16,157 nt of DNA from Rhodospirillales bacterium (GTDB lineage Bacteria; Pseudomonadota; Alphaproteobacteria; Rhodospirillales; UBA2165): NCBI GenBank assembly GCA_013204125.1, contig JABMOP010000536.1, positions 1 to 16,157 on the forward strand, read 5' to 3'. A model generated the notes under the pieces. The model was not told the DNA's origin. It worked only from the letters and a program-made list of their open reading frames with translations, and did not search any database. Positions within the stretch are counted from its first letter, which is position 1. Each line of letters opens with the position of its first letter. The translations under genes were made by a program, and so were the position numbers. Shown one piece after another: positions 1 to 6,745 of this stretch.

Positions 1-1
1 A

Positions 2-940
2 AAATCCGCGCTCGCCAAAGAGGCCGCAGGCCCTAAAAAATCCGCGCCCGTCAAACCGGGCCTCGATAAATCCCTGAAACTCAGCCCAGTTGTGCGCAAA
101 TTGCTCGCCGAAAACGGCTTGGAGCCATCGCAAATCGCCGGCACCGGCCGCGATGGGCGCATTACCCGCGGCGACGTGCTTGCCCATCTGAAAGGCAAAC
201 CGAAGCCCGCATCGACGCCAAAATCAGAAGATGGGCGCACGGTTATTCCCTTCGATTACCGGCGCAAAGCCATCGCCGAACATATGATGCGCTCGAAAGC
301 GACCAGCGCCCATGTACTGCAAGCGCTTGAGGCTGATTTTTCAGGTATCGATAAGGCGCGCAAACCGGTTGCCGCCGAATGGAAGCGCCGCGAAGGCTTC
401 TCGCTCACCTATTTGCCGTTTATCGCCAAGGCGGTATGCGCCGCGATGCGGGATTTTCCCAACATCAACGGCACCGTCGAGGGCGAAAATCTGGTGGTCG
501 ACGCCCAAGTGAATTTGGCTTTCGCGATAGATCTGGATTTTCAAGGTCTGATAGCGCCGGTGGTGCATGATGCGCATTTAAAATCGGTGCCTGAAATTGC
601 CCGCGCCGTTCGCGATCTCTCCGTCCGCGCCCGCGCCGATAATTTAACGCCGGACGATATGATGGGCGCGACGTACACCATCACCAATAATGGCTCGTTC
701 GGCACGCTCATCACCGCACCGATCATCAATCAGCCGCAGGTGGCGATCCTTTCCACCGATGGCGTTCAGAAAAAACCGGTGGTTGTCGAAGTCGACGGCG
801 AAGACCTTATTGCTATTCGCCCCATCGGCGTCTTGGCGCAAAGCTTCGATCACCGCGTCATCGACGGCGCCTATTCAGCGTCATTCTTGGCGAAGGTGAA
901 GGAAATTATCGAAACCCGCGATTGGTCGGCGGCGCTTTAA
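2..940 (+). CDS. 2-oxoacid dehydrogenase complex E2 component (dihydrolipoamide acyltransferase), 5'-truncated by window edge
   Basis: This is the C-terminal 312 residues of an E2 acyltransferase, the core enzyme that moves an acyl group from lipoyl-lysine to CoA in pyruvate-, oxoglutarate- or branched-chain-type dehydrogenase complexes. The frame is open back to base 2, so the gene enters from upstream; the GTG at 92 is internal and not a start. Visible parts in order: a Lys/Ala/Pro-rich linker (1-25), a peripheral subunit-binding domain (about 27-63, starting LSPVVRKLLAENG, with GTGRDGRITRGDV), a second flexible linker, then the catalytic acyltransferase domain (about 83-312). The domain carries the active-site signature SFDHRVIDG, with His284 and Asp288 of the visible part, and NNGSFGTLITAPIINQPQVA. 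The lipoyl domain must lie upstream. The substrate class cannot be read from this fragment; E1 and E3 genes would be expected before it. Stop TAA at 938-940. Confidence 0.93.
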   Translation, partial: KSALAKEAAGPKKSAPVKPGLDKSLKLSPVVRKLLAENGLEPSQIAGTGRDGRITRGDVLAHLKGKPKPASTPKSEDGRTVIPFDYRRKAIAEHMMRSKATSAHVLQALEADFSGIDKARKPVAAEWKRREGFSLTYLPFIAKAVCAAMRDFPNINGTVEGENLVVDAQVNLAFAIDLDFQGLIAPVVHDAHLKSVPEIARAVRDLSVRARADNLTPDDMMGATYTITNNGSFGTLITAPIINQPQVAILSTDGVQKKPVVVEVDGEDLIAIRPIGVLAQSFDHRVIDGAYSASFLAKVKEIIETRDWSAAL

Positions 941-976
941 ACCGAGGGCGGCTACGCCAGGCTCGAAACCGTTTTA

Positions 977-1017
977 CAAATGCACCAATATAAAGCTGCT
1001 CGGTATCTTTGCATTTG
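977..1017. repeat. Inverted repeat CAAATGCA-N25-TGCATTTG
   Basis: The arms at 977-984 and 1010-1017 are exact reverse complements. No T-tract follows the right arm, so it does not look like an intrinsic terminator. It may be a pair of operator half-sites or an mRNA hairpin after the E2 gene. Confidence 0.5.
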
Positions 1018-1026
1018 AACGACCGG

Positions 1027-1052
1027 ATCATATGATTAACAAATTACGTAAT
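1027..1052. repeat. Two neighbouring 10-bp palindromes (ATCATATGAT and ATTACGTAAT)
   Basis: ATCATATGAT at 1027-1036 and ATTACGTAAT at 1043-1052 each read the same on both strands, with centres 16 bp apart. CGTAAT recurs at once downstream (1054-1059). Arrangement and position upstream of a gene suit binding of dimeric regulators, but chance is possible in AT-rich DNA. Confidence 0.4.
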
Positions 1053-1175
1053 CCGTAATAAAGAAAGAACAATAAAACGTATTTCGCAACGTGCTTTTTT
1101 TCCGGGTAAAACGAAGGTATTAAATTGGGCAATAGATATTGAACCTTAAAAAATTACCTGGAGGGAGCGAATATT

Positions 1176-2111
1176 ATGGCTGATACGGATATTAAAGGCA
1201 CAAGCGTCGGATGGATCGGCACGGGTCGCATGGGTTTTGCCATGGCCAAACGGATGCTCGAAGCCGGCGTCGAGTTATCGGTCTGGAACCGGACCAAGGA
1301 TAAAGCCCAGCCCCTGGCCGAGTTTGGCGCCACCATCGTCGATAGCCCGCGCGATCTGGCCGGTTTTGATATTGTGTTTACCATCACATCTAACGACGCC
1401 GTCTTCACCGAAGTGACTACGGGGGAAGGCGGGTTGCTGGCCGAAGGCGGACCCAACCCGGCCATCATGGTTGATTTCACCACCATTTCCGAAGCCGCAT
1501 CGAAAAATGTCCGCGAAATCGCCAAGGCGCGCGGCACCATCATGGTCGATGCGCCGGTCAGCGGTAATGACCGGGCGGTCGAAGCCGGCGCCCTCAGCAT
1601 CATCGCATCCGGCGATAAGTCCGCGTTTGATACGGTTGAGCCCTATCTTGCGGCGATTTCGCGCAGCGTTTCCTACGGCGGCGAAGGCGAAAAAGCGCGC
1701 TTGGTCAAAATCTGCCACAATGTTTATTTAGGTATCGTCGCCCAGGCGCTGGCTGAAGTCACCGTTTTAGCGGAAAAAGGCGGCGTGTCGCGCCATGCAT
1801 TCTTGGGTTTCCTCAATAACAGCGTCATGGGTTCAACTTTTTCGGCCTATAAGACGCCGGCCTATGTCAATTTGGATTTCACACCGACCTTCACGCCGGT
1901 CTTGCTGAGGAAAGATATGGACCTCGGCCTCGGCGCGGCGCGTGAATTGGGTGTCTCCATGCCGGTGGCATCGGCTGCCCGCGAATGTGTGCAGACGTTG
2001 ATCGGCCACGGTTACACCGATGTCGATTTCGCAGCCCTGATCGAACAAGCCGCCAAAAACGCCGGCTACGAGATCAAATCCGAAGAAGTCGAAGTCGGCA
2101 CCGGGCTTTAG
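1176..2111 (+). CDS. NAD(P)-dependent beta-hydroxyacid dehydrogenase (3-hydroxyisobutyrate dehydrogenase family)
   Basis: A complete 311-residue member of the family that oxidises beta-hydroxy acids or the reverse. The N-terminal Rossmann domain opens with VGWIGTGRMG (11-20) and has SVWNRT (35-40) at the end of the second strand, where NADP-preferring members carry N-R-T. The substrate loop reads DAPVSGN (125-131) instead of the usual DAPVSGG. The catalytic lysine is K178 in KICHN with N182 four residues on, and the C-terminal helical domain has K246 in RKDMDLG. The start is set by GGAGGG ten bases upstream. The gene stands alone between an AT-rich spacer and a strong terminator, so it is probably monocistronic. 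Candidate substrates are 3-hydroxyisobutyrate, tartronate semialdehyde or another short hydroxy acid; the altered loop argues against assigning one of these. Confidence 0.88.
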   Translation: MADTDIKGTSVGWIGTGRMGFAMAKRMLEAGVELSVWNRTKDKAQPLAEFGATIVDSPRDLAGFDIVFTITSNDAVFTEVTTGEGGLLAEGGPNPAIMVDFTTISEAASKNVREIAKARGTIMVDAPVSGNDRAVEAGALSIIASGDKSAFDTVEPYLAAISRSVSYGGEGEKARLVKICHNVYLGIVAQALAEVTVLAEKGGVSRHAFLGFLNNSVMGSTFSAYKTPAYVNLDFTPTFTPVLLRKDMDLGLGAARELGVSMPVASAARECVQTLIGHGYTDVDFAALIEQAAKNAGYEIKSEEVEVGTGL

Positions 2112-2131
2112 GGTTCACTCCAACCCTACAA

Positions 2132-2159
2132 AAAACCCCCGGCCGAAACCGGGGGTTTT
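2132..2159. terminator. Bidirectional Rho-independent terminator
   Basis: AAAACCCCCGG (2132-2142), a six-base loop (2143-2148) and CCGGGGGTTTT (2149-2159) form a perfect 11-bp stem flanked by A and T runs on the proper sides for both strands. It sits between the convergent ends of the beta-hydroxyacid dehydrogenase (stop 2111) and the leftward amidohydrolase (stop 2180) and should serve both. Confidence 0.93.
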
Positions 2160-2179
2160 CTTTGAGTTAGATAAACCTA

Positions 2180-3211
2180 TCAGGGCATGTCCGGCAGGTT
2201 CATGATCTTGGCGGCGTTGCGCCAATAGACGTCTTCACGCCATTCATCGTCGATTTCCAGCTCGTCCAAAATCTTGATGGTTTCGCGGATATACATCGGC
2301 CCTTTTTCGGGGTCGAATGGCGCGTCCGATGCGAACAACACCCGGTCGCGGGGGTAATACTCAAGCCCGCAGACGGTCGCTTCTTTCGATCCGAAGACGG
2401 CGGTGTCGGCGTAAAAATCCTTGAAATATTCCGCATGGGGTTTTTTTAAACCATCCTTGGCGGCGCGGTATTCATCGCCGGCAGGGCCGGATGTGCGGTC
2501 GCCGAGGAATTGCCAGCCGGGACCGGTGCGGCCCGAATGGAACGGGTTCATACCGCCTAAGTGATGGGTGATGAGCTTGAAGTTATCCAATTTATCCATC
2601 ATGCCGGAAAACACCATGCGCGCTTGGGCGACGGATGTCTCGTAGGGCCAGCCGAGGGTCCACCAAATTTCATACTTGGATTTTTCCTCGTCTTTATAAT
2701 CGGCCATGGCGGCGCCCCGTGCCGGGTGCATCCAGATCGGAATATCAAGGTCACTGGCTTTCTGGAAAATCTGGAAATATTCCGGATTGTCCAAGGCCCT
2801 GCCGTCCACATTGGTGAATATTTGAATGCCAAGCGCGCCGGTGCCGTCCATCACACGCGCCGTCTCTTCGACCGCGGCTTCGGGGTTATTCATCGGCATG
2901 GAAGCGACATAGCCGGGGAACCGGTCGGGGTATTTCTGGCAAATTTCGGCCATGCCGTCATTGGCGATTCGTGCCAATTCGGGGGATGTGTCTTTGTCGA
3001 ACATGACTTCCAAGGGTGGCGAGGCCAAGGACAGAATTTGCTGATATTCGCCGCCGAACAAATCCATCACGCGGAAACGCTCGTCCATATCCATGAGCAT
3101 CGGGACAGAGCGCACGCGCTTGCCCATGTCTTCGGTTTCGCCCGCCAATTCGATCATCCGGTCCCAAAACGATTTGGGGAAGATGTGGTTAAATGCGTCT
3201 ACTTTTCTCAT
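2180..3211 (-). CDS. Amidohydrolase family 2 (ACMSD/gamma-resorcylate decarboxylase-like) lacking the first metal-binding residue
   Basis: A 343-residue TIM-barrel metal-dependent hydrolase/decarboxylase of the ACMSD-type group, which includes aromatic-acid decarboxylases and 4-oxalomesaconate hydratases. Ligand-like residues are H162 in IWMHPARG, H216/H217 in ITHHLGGMNP and D296 in FASDAPFDP. The N-terminal HxH motif is instead F7-N8-H9 in VDAFNHIFP, so the first ligand (His, or Glu in gamma-resorcylate decarboxylase) is Phe. The two other amidohydrolases in the window keep HxH. A tryptophan-rich insertion (about 182-190) and the HLGGMNPFHSGRTG loop also set it apart. It is the last gene of the leftward block, 29 bp after the RraA-like gene upstream, with AAGGA nine bases before the ATG. 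Function could be decarboxylation, hydration or hydrolysis of a pathway intermediate; the exact reaction is unknown. Confidence 0.85.
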   Translation of the reverse strand: MRKVDAFNHIFPKSFWDRMIELAGETEDMGKRVRSVPMLMDMDERFRVMDLFGGEYQQILSLASPPLEVMFDKDTSPELARIANDGMAEICQKYPDRFPGYVASMPMNNPEAAVEETARVMDGTGALGIQIFTNVDGRALDNPEYFQIFQKASDLDIPIWMHPARGAAMADYKDEEKSKYEIWWTLGWPYETSVAQARMVFSGMMDKLDNFKLITHHLGGMNPFHSGRTGPGWQFLGDRTSGPAGDEYRAAKDGLKKPHAEYFKDFYADTAVFGSKEATVCGLEYYPRDRVLFASDAPFDPEKGPMYIRETIKILDELEIDDEWREDVYWRNAAKIMNLPDMP

Positions 3212-3240
3212 ATCTGGTATCCTTTTTTCTCGGCTGGAAA

Positions 3241-3873
3241 TTATTCCCAGCCATAAATTTCCATTGATGTTTCGCCGCCGCGAAGCCGTTCCATGACGCC
3301 TTGTTCCTTGGCGTCACGCTCGTTCGATTTTTGGTTTACTTCGGCAATGCGGGCTTGCGGGACAATTACCACGCCGTCAAAATCGCCGCGTACAAGATCG
3401 CCAGGCTCGATCAGAATATTGCCGATCGAAAGCGCCGTTCCCAATGATCCTTTACCGTTGAAGTCTTTGCCGGTGCCGCGCATACAAAAGCCGCGCGCGA
3501 AGACCGGAAAGCCGACTTTCGGCAAAATTGCGCCGTCGCGGACGCAACCGTCGATCACCAGCCCGCCCAATTTTTGGGCCTTGGCGCCGGTGCTCATGAT
3601 TTCGCCCCAATAGCCGGCTTCATAATGGTCTTCCATATAGGCGACCAATACGTCGCCGGGCTTGGCGTCGGCGATGGCCCGGTGCAGCCAGAGATTATCG
3701 CCTGCCGGCCCCGCTACCGGATAGGCCGGGCCGCAGACTTCAAATTCCGGCGAAGCGGGTTTGATGCCCGATGGCAAGGCGCCGATTTTGCCGCCCGCTT
3801 CGTGCATGGTAGCGGTCGATATTTTGGCGGCGTCGCTGATTAGCTCCGCCGCGGGACGTTTGAAATCCGCCAT
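3241..3873 (-). CDS. RraA-like / HMG aldolase-family protein (paralogue 1 of 3)
   Basis: A 210-residue member of the RraA/4-hydroxy-4-methyl-2-oxoglutarate aldolase fold, of typical family length. Class II pyruvate aldolases of this family split 4-hydroxy-4-methyl-2-oxoglutarate or 4-carboxy-4-hydroxy-2-oxoadipate in the protocatechuate 4,5-cleavage and gallate pathways; the E. coli RraA branch instead inhibits RNase E. Here the signature is GYWGEIMSTGAKAQKLGG (87-104) followed by VIDGCVRD (106-113), with R112-D113 the substrate/metal pair of the aldolases. The catabolic context favours an aldolase or a related lyase over an RNase E regulator. The ATG lies three bases after the stop of the preceding RraA-like gene, and its GGGAG site is inside the 3' end of that gene, so the two are likely translationally coupled. 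Confidence 0.87.
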   Translation of the reverse strand: MADFKRPAAELISDAAKISTATMHEAGGKIGALPSGIKPASPEFEVCGPAYPVAGPAGDNLWLHRAIADAKPGDVLVAYMEDHYEAGYWGEIMSTGAKAQKLGGLVIDGCVRDGAILPKVGFPVFARGFCMRGTGKDFNGKGSLGTALSIGNILIEPGDLVRGDFDGVVIVPQARIAEVNQKSNERDAKEQGVMERLRGGETSMEIYGWE

Positions 3874-3876
3874 CGG

Positions 3877-4530
3877 TTATTTCTCCCGGGTCTGTAGTTG
3901 GTGATAGCGAAATTCTTTGCGGGCTTCGTCCAAGCGCATGCCGCCATCGATTGCGGCGCGGATGTGTTCTTCCGCTTCTTCGATTTCAGCACAGATTTTC
4001 AAGACATCATCCACTTTGGCTTTGGGGATGCAGACAACGCCGTCGGCATCGCCGAGCAAGATATCTCCGGGTTCGACCCGCGCGCCGCCGATGGAAACGG
4101 GTACATTTTTCTGGTCCAACTGCACCCGGTCTTTACCGGTGCGCATCGACCAGCCGCGTGAATAGACCGGATATTCCCGTTCCAGCGCCAGATGCACGTC
4201 GCGGCAATGGCCGTCGATGACGGTGCCTTCGACGCCCATTTTCTTGGCCAGGAAGGTGAGAATATCGCCCCAGACGGTCATGTCTTCGCGCCCGTGATTG
4301 TCGATGACCACCACTTCGCCAGGTTTTACATCGTCGATGTAATCGCCGACCGATCCGGCCGGGATTTCGGCGGGCGTCATATGCATGGTGTAGGCGCGCC
4401 CACAAAGACGAAAGCTTGGGTCCAACGGCTTGATGCCCAAACATTGTCCGGCAATGCCGAGCCGGTCCATGGCGTCGGAGACCGACGATGTGGAAAGGGT
4501 GCGCAGTTTTTCGATGATTTTATCGCTCAT
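3877..4530 (-). CDS. RraA-like / HMG aldolase-family protein (paralogue 2 of 3)
   Basis: A 217-residue RraA/HMG-aldolase-family protein. The N-terminus has the family's SVSDAMDRLGI pattern (16-26), followed by VWGDILTFLAKKMGVEG (86-102) and VIDGHCRD (104-111) with R110-D111. GDADGVVCIPK (about 160-170) is the usual C-terminal strand. It keeps an acidic residue, D89, at the WG-E/D-I position. It differs from its two neighbours at most positions outside these motifs, so this is an old divergence and not a recent tandem copy. The ribosome binding site is weak (GGAACGGA). The gap to the preceding RraA-like gene is 32 bp, with a 3-bp gap to the next. An aldolase/lyase role on a ring-cleavage product is inferred from family and context. 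Confidence 0.87.
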   Translation of the reverse strand: MSDKIIEKLRTLSTSSVSDAMDRLGIAGQCLGIKPLDPSFRLCGRAYTMHMTPAEIPAGSVGDYIDDVKPGEVVVIDNHGREDMTVWGDILTFLAKKMGVEGTVIDGHCRDVHLALEREYPVYSRGWSMRTGKDRVQLDQKNVPVSIGGARVEPGDILLGDADGVVCIPKAKVDDVLKICAEIEEAEEHIRAAIDGGMRLDEARKEFRYHQLQTREK

Positions 4531-4562
4531 GGTATATGTCCGTTCCTTTTATTTTGATTGTT

Positions 4563-5219
4563 CTATTTTTTGGTCAGCATGTTTTCGTAATCGCCGCCCA
4601 TAACTTCGCTGACCGGCTTGCCGGCTTCGACGGCGGCGGCCATAGCGGCTTCGCGGGCGGCTATTTCTTCAGCTTTTTCAATAACTTGCGCTTCCGATAC
4701 TTTTGGAATGAAAACCACGCCCGATCCGTCTGCAATGACCAGATCGCCCGGTTCCACATTGACGCCGCCGACGGAAATGGGAACGTCCCAGGCGTGTTCG
4801 GCGATGCGCCCACGGGCAGTGAACGACGTTGCCGAGCGCGCAAACACCGGATATCCGATATCGTTGCTTTCATCGGCATCGCGGGCCGGGCCTTCGACAA
4901 TGGTTCCCGATAATCCCTTGGTCTTTGCGGCGCGGGATAAAATGCCACCCCAGCCGGCGGCAATTTCCGTGGTCAGGTTTTCAATGACGATGACATCGTT
5001 CTCGGCGGCGGCGTCAACCGCTGCCGAACAAAGATGCCGTTTTGGGACGTTGTCGCTGGCCGGGCCTAGTTTCACGGTCTGTACGCGCCCGGCGATGCGG
5101 CGCCCCGCCGATATGGCGCCGATGCCCTTGACCGTTCCCTTGAGGCCGAGGGCGTCCAATGCGTCGGAAACGGCGCAGCTGTCGATCTTGATAAGCCGTT
5201 CTCTGGCGGCGTCTTTCAT
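4563..5219 (-). CDS. RraA-like / HMG aldolase-family protein (paralogue 3 of 3), divergent active-site motif
   Basis: A 218-residue RraA/HMG-aldolase-family protein with CAVSDALDALGLKG at the N-terminus, GWGGILSRAAKTKGLSG (89-105) and IVEGPARD (107-114), and GSGVVFIPK near the C-terminus. R113-D114 are kept, but the WG-E/D-I position is Gly (W90-G91-G92-I93) and IDG has become VEG, so the pocket differs from the two downstream paralogues. It may act on a different substrate, form mixed assemblies (the family is usually trimeric or hexameric), or have lost activity. A good GGGAGG site precedes the ATG. It lies 28 bp after the ACMSD-like amidohydrolase gene, in the same leftward transcription unit. 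Confidence 0.85.
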   Translation of the reverse strand: MKDAARERLIKIDSCAVSDALDALGLKGTVKGIGAISAGRRIAGRVQTVKLGPASDNVPKRHLCSAAVDAAAENDVIVIENLTTEIAAGWGGILSRAAKTKGLSGTIVEGPARDADESNDIGYPVFARSATSFTARGRIAEHAWDVPISVGGVNVEPGDLVIADGSGVVFIPKVSEAQVIEKAEEIAAREAAMAAAVEAGKPVSEVMGGDYENMLTKK

Positions 5220-5247
5220 ATTTTTATCCTCCCGGCGGAGTTAGGCC

Positions 5248-6231
5248 TTAAAGTTTAAAGATACGTTCGGCATTTTTGCCTCTGGCGGCATCGCGTTGAT
5301 TGGCGGGCAGGGCATCGACGCGGGACAAGCAGCCCTTCATATCGCCGATATTATGCGGATAGTCTGACCCGAATAGCATGTTATCGGCGCCCGCCACATC
5401 GATGCATAATTCAAGCGCGCCTTGGGTGAAGGTCACCGTGTCGTAATAGATGCGGTCGGCGTAGCTGCTGGGGAGTTCCGAAATCACTTCGCGCGCCCCC
5501 GGCATATTTTCGTGGCAGATGTCCAAACGGCCAAACAGATAGGGCAGCGCCCCGCCGGCATGGCAGGCGATAATTTTCAAATTGGTGTAGGTATCGAAAA
5601 AGCCGTCATAGATCATGCGCGATACCGCCATTGTGGTATCGAACATGAACCCGATCGAGGCCACCAGATTGAACCGTTGCATATCCATTTCGCCGACGCC
5701 GGGCGGCGCCGATGGGTGGACCAGGACCGGCAATCCCTTGGCATCAATGGCGTCCCAAATCGGTTTCAAATGCGGGTCGGTCAGCGACATACCCGAAACA
5801 TTGGCGGCGACGAAGACGCCGACAGCGCCTTTTTCATCGCAAGCGCGGGTTAATTCGGCAATGGCGCGGTCCGGAAATTGCCACGGCAAGGTCGCGAAAA
5901 AGCGGATGCGGTCGGGATAGATCGCTTGGTTCGCCGCCATATCGTCGTTCATATATTGGGCAAGTTCGGTGCTGACCACTTCCGATCCCCAATAGACGCT
6001 GGGGCAGGTCAGCGACACAATGGCGATATCGACACCGGCTTCGTCCATATCTTTAATGCGCTTATCATAATCGAACATCGCATCCATCAGGGTCATGAAC
6101 GGCGCGCCGTCGGCGCGGATCACCCGCTGGCCCTTGAAATCAGACAATTCGTACTTGCCGCCATGGGCGACCAATTGGTCCAGCCAATGCTCATTCAGCA
6201 TATGATTGTGGACGTCGATAACGGTGCTCAT
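5248..6231 (-). CDS. ACMSD-like amidohydrolase/decarboxylase (paralogue of the 8014-8997 gene)
   Basis: A 327-residue amidohydrolase-2 family protein resembling 2-amino-3-carboxymuconate-6-semialdehyde decarboxylase. The full metal set is present: H8 and H10 in VIDVHNHML, H172 in VLVHPSAPP, H224 in ACHAGGALPYLFGR and D290 in MLFGSDYPHN. Known relatives decarboxylate or hydrate carboxylated muconate semialdehydes or aromatic acids, so a ring-cleavage product or hydroxybenzoate-type acid is a fair guess. It has the same length as the 8014-8997 protein and shares long blocks with it (for example PDRIR-F-A-LPW and GFMFDTT), so the two are cluster paralogues. AGGGGG lies just before the ATG. A 162-bp spacer separates it from the small membrane protein gene, so a separate promoter for this gene and the three aldolase-like genes is possible. 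Confidence 0.89.
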   Translation of the reverse strand: MSTVIDVHNHMLNEHWLDQLVAHGGKYELSDFKGQRVIRADGAPFMTLMDAMFDYDKRIKDMDEAGVDIAIVSLTCPSVYWGSEVVSTELAQYMNDDMAANQAIYPDRIRFFATLPWQFPDRAIAELTRACDEKGAVGVFVAANVSGMSLTDPHLKPIWDAIDAKGLPVLVHPSAPPGVGEMDMQRFNLVASIGFMFDTTMAVSRMIYDGFFDTYTNLKIIACHAGGALPYLFGRLDICHENMPGAREVISELPSSYADRIYYDTVTFTQGALELCIDVAGADNMLFGSDYPHNIGDMKGCLSRVDALPANQRDAARGKNAERIFKL

Positions 6232-6393
6232 AGGTCCCCCTGGGTTGGTGGAATTTGTTTATCTTTGATTTAGGCCCGGAGTATCGAATATCAGAGCCCA
6301 CTTGCCAATACAGGGGGGGGCGCTATTTCGGTTTTTTCGATTTGGCCAAGCTACGCCCCGGCCATCGCGCCCTGGATATAGGGTTGCCTGGCT
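6232..6393. other. Intergenic spacer with a G8 homopolymer
   Basis: A 162-bp non-coding spacer between the small membrane protein and the ACMSD-like gene, both leftward. It contains a run of eight G (6313-6320), read as C8 on the transcribed strand side. No convincing promoter boxes or terminator hairpin were found, although the length would allow a promoter for the downstream genes. Confidence 0.4.
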
Positions 6394-6585
6394 TTAGCTA
6401 CGCTGCGCCGCGACCACCATCCAGACGGCAAGCAGGGCGGCGACAACGACGCCGGGGTAGGATATCCATAGCGGCACGCTTATCCCGCCGATGGAAATTT
6501 CCAAGCCGACGGTCAAACGGACCAGATGGACGATGGTGCCTGCCGTGAAGATGAGACCGGCTGTGTAGAGGGCGGCCTTTTGCAT
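6394..6585 (-). CDS. Small membrane protein with two predicted transmembrane helices, function unknown
   Basis: A 63-residue hydrophobic protein. Two probable transmembrane segments are seen, about residues 5-26 (after MQKA) and 41-60, joined by a short loop containing GLEISIGGISVPLW. The C-terminus ends AAQRS. I do not recognise a named family. The ATG at 6585 is chosen because GAGGAG lies eight bases upstream; the longer leftward frame begins with a non-ATG codon at 6654 and adds a basic stretch that lacks such a site. The protein sits between two enzyme genes of the catabolic block, with about 160 bp on each side, so it may be unrelated to the pathway. Its compactness, ribosome binding site and clear hydrophobic pattern make it a credible gene. 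Confidence 0.7.
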   Translation of the reverse strand: MQKAALYTAGLIFTAGTIVHLVRLTVGLEISIGGISVPLWISYPGVVVAALLAVWMVVAAQRS

Positions 6586-6745
6586 AGGGTTTTCTCCTCG
6601 CAAAGGTTTAGCCCGGATGATGCCGCGCACCAATCCAGGCACATCTTTCCTCAACCTATTGGGCCTAATTTCCTACCGGATGGCCGCTAATTGCGATGAT
6701 TTTCGTCAATTGGGATCGAATAGATCGGATCGAGCCCTGCTATAC
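6586..6745. other. Intergenic spacer upstream of the small membrane protein gene
   Basis: A 160-bp spacer with no credible ORF. On the leftward strand TTGACG (6709-6704) resembles a -35 box, but no good -10 follows at the right distance. The start-proximal end holds the GAGGAG ribosome binding site of the small membrane protein. No terminator hairpin for the flavin monooxygenase-like gene was seen. Confidence 0.35.

Larger units (their letters stand above)
941..1175 (+). promoter_or_regulatory. AT-rich intergenic region with dyads, likely promoter region of the beta-hydroxyacid dehydrogenase
   Basis: This 235-bp spacer is clearly more AT-rich than the flanking genes and contains no credible ORF. 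It holds an 8-bp inverted repeat and two 10-bp perfect palindromes (listed separately). It ends in a strong ribosome binding site, GGAGGG at 1160-1165, ten bases before the ATG at 1176. I could not settle on a convincing -35/-10 pair or a Rho-independent terminator for the E2 gene, so a promoter here is inferred from position and composition. Confidence 0.45.

Noticed and set aside
1079..1102. Possible terminator for the E2 gene before the T-run at 1094-1101
   Set aside because: Only a weak ACGT/ACGT stem precedes the T-run, with no stable GC-rich hairpin.
2561..3256. Long rightward open frame of 231 codons opposite the amidohydrolase
   Set aside because: It mirrors the third-position pattern of the leftward gene, has no family resemblance, and the leftward frame has metal-site motifs and a ribosome binding site.
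3241..5219. Recent tandem duplication of RraA genes
   Set aside because: The three proteins differ across most positions outside the motifs, and no long DNA direct repeats are visible.
4618..5244. Rightward open frame of 208 codons opposite an RraA-like gene
   Set aside because: Antisense frame with Ser/Pro/Arg-rich low-complexity content; the opposite strand encodes a clear RraA-family protein.
6586..6654. Longer form of the small membrane protein starting at 6654
   Set aside because: Non-ATG start without a good ribosome binding site; the ATG at 6585 follows GAGGAG.
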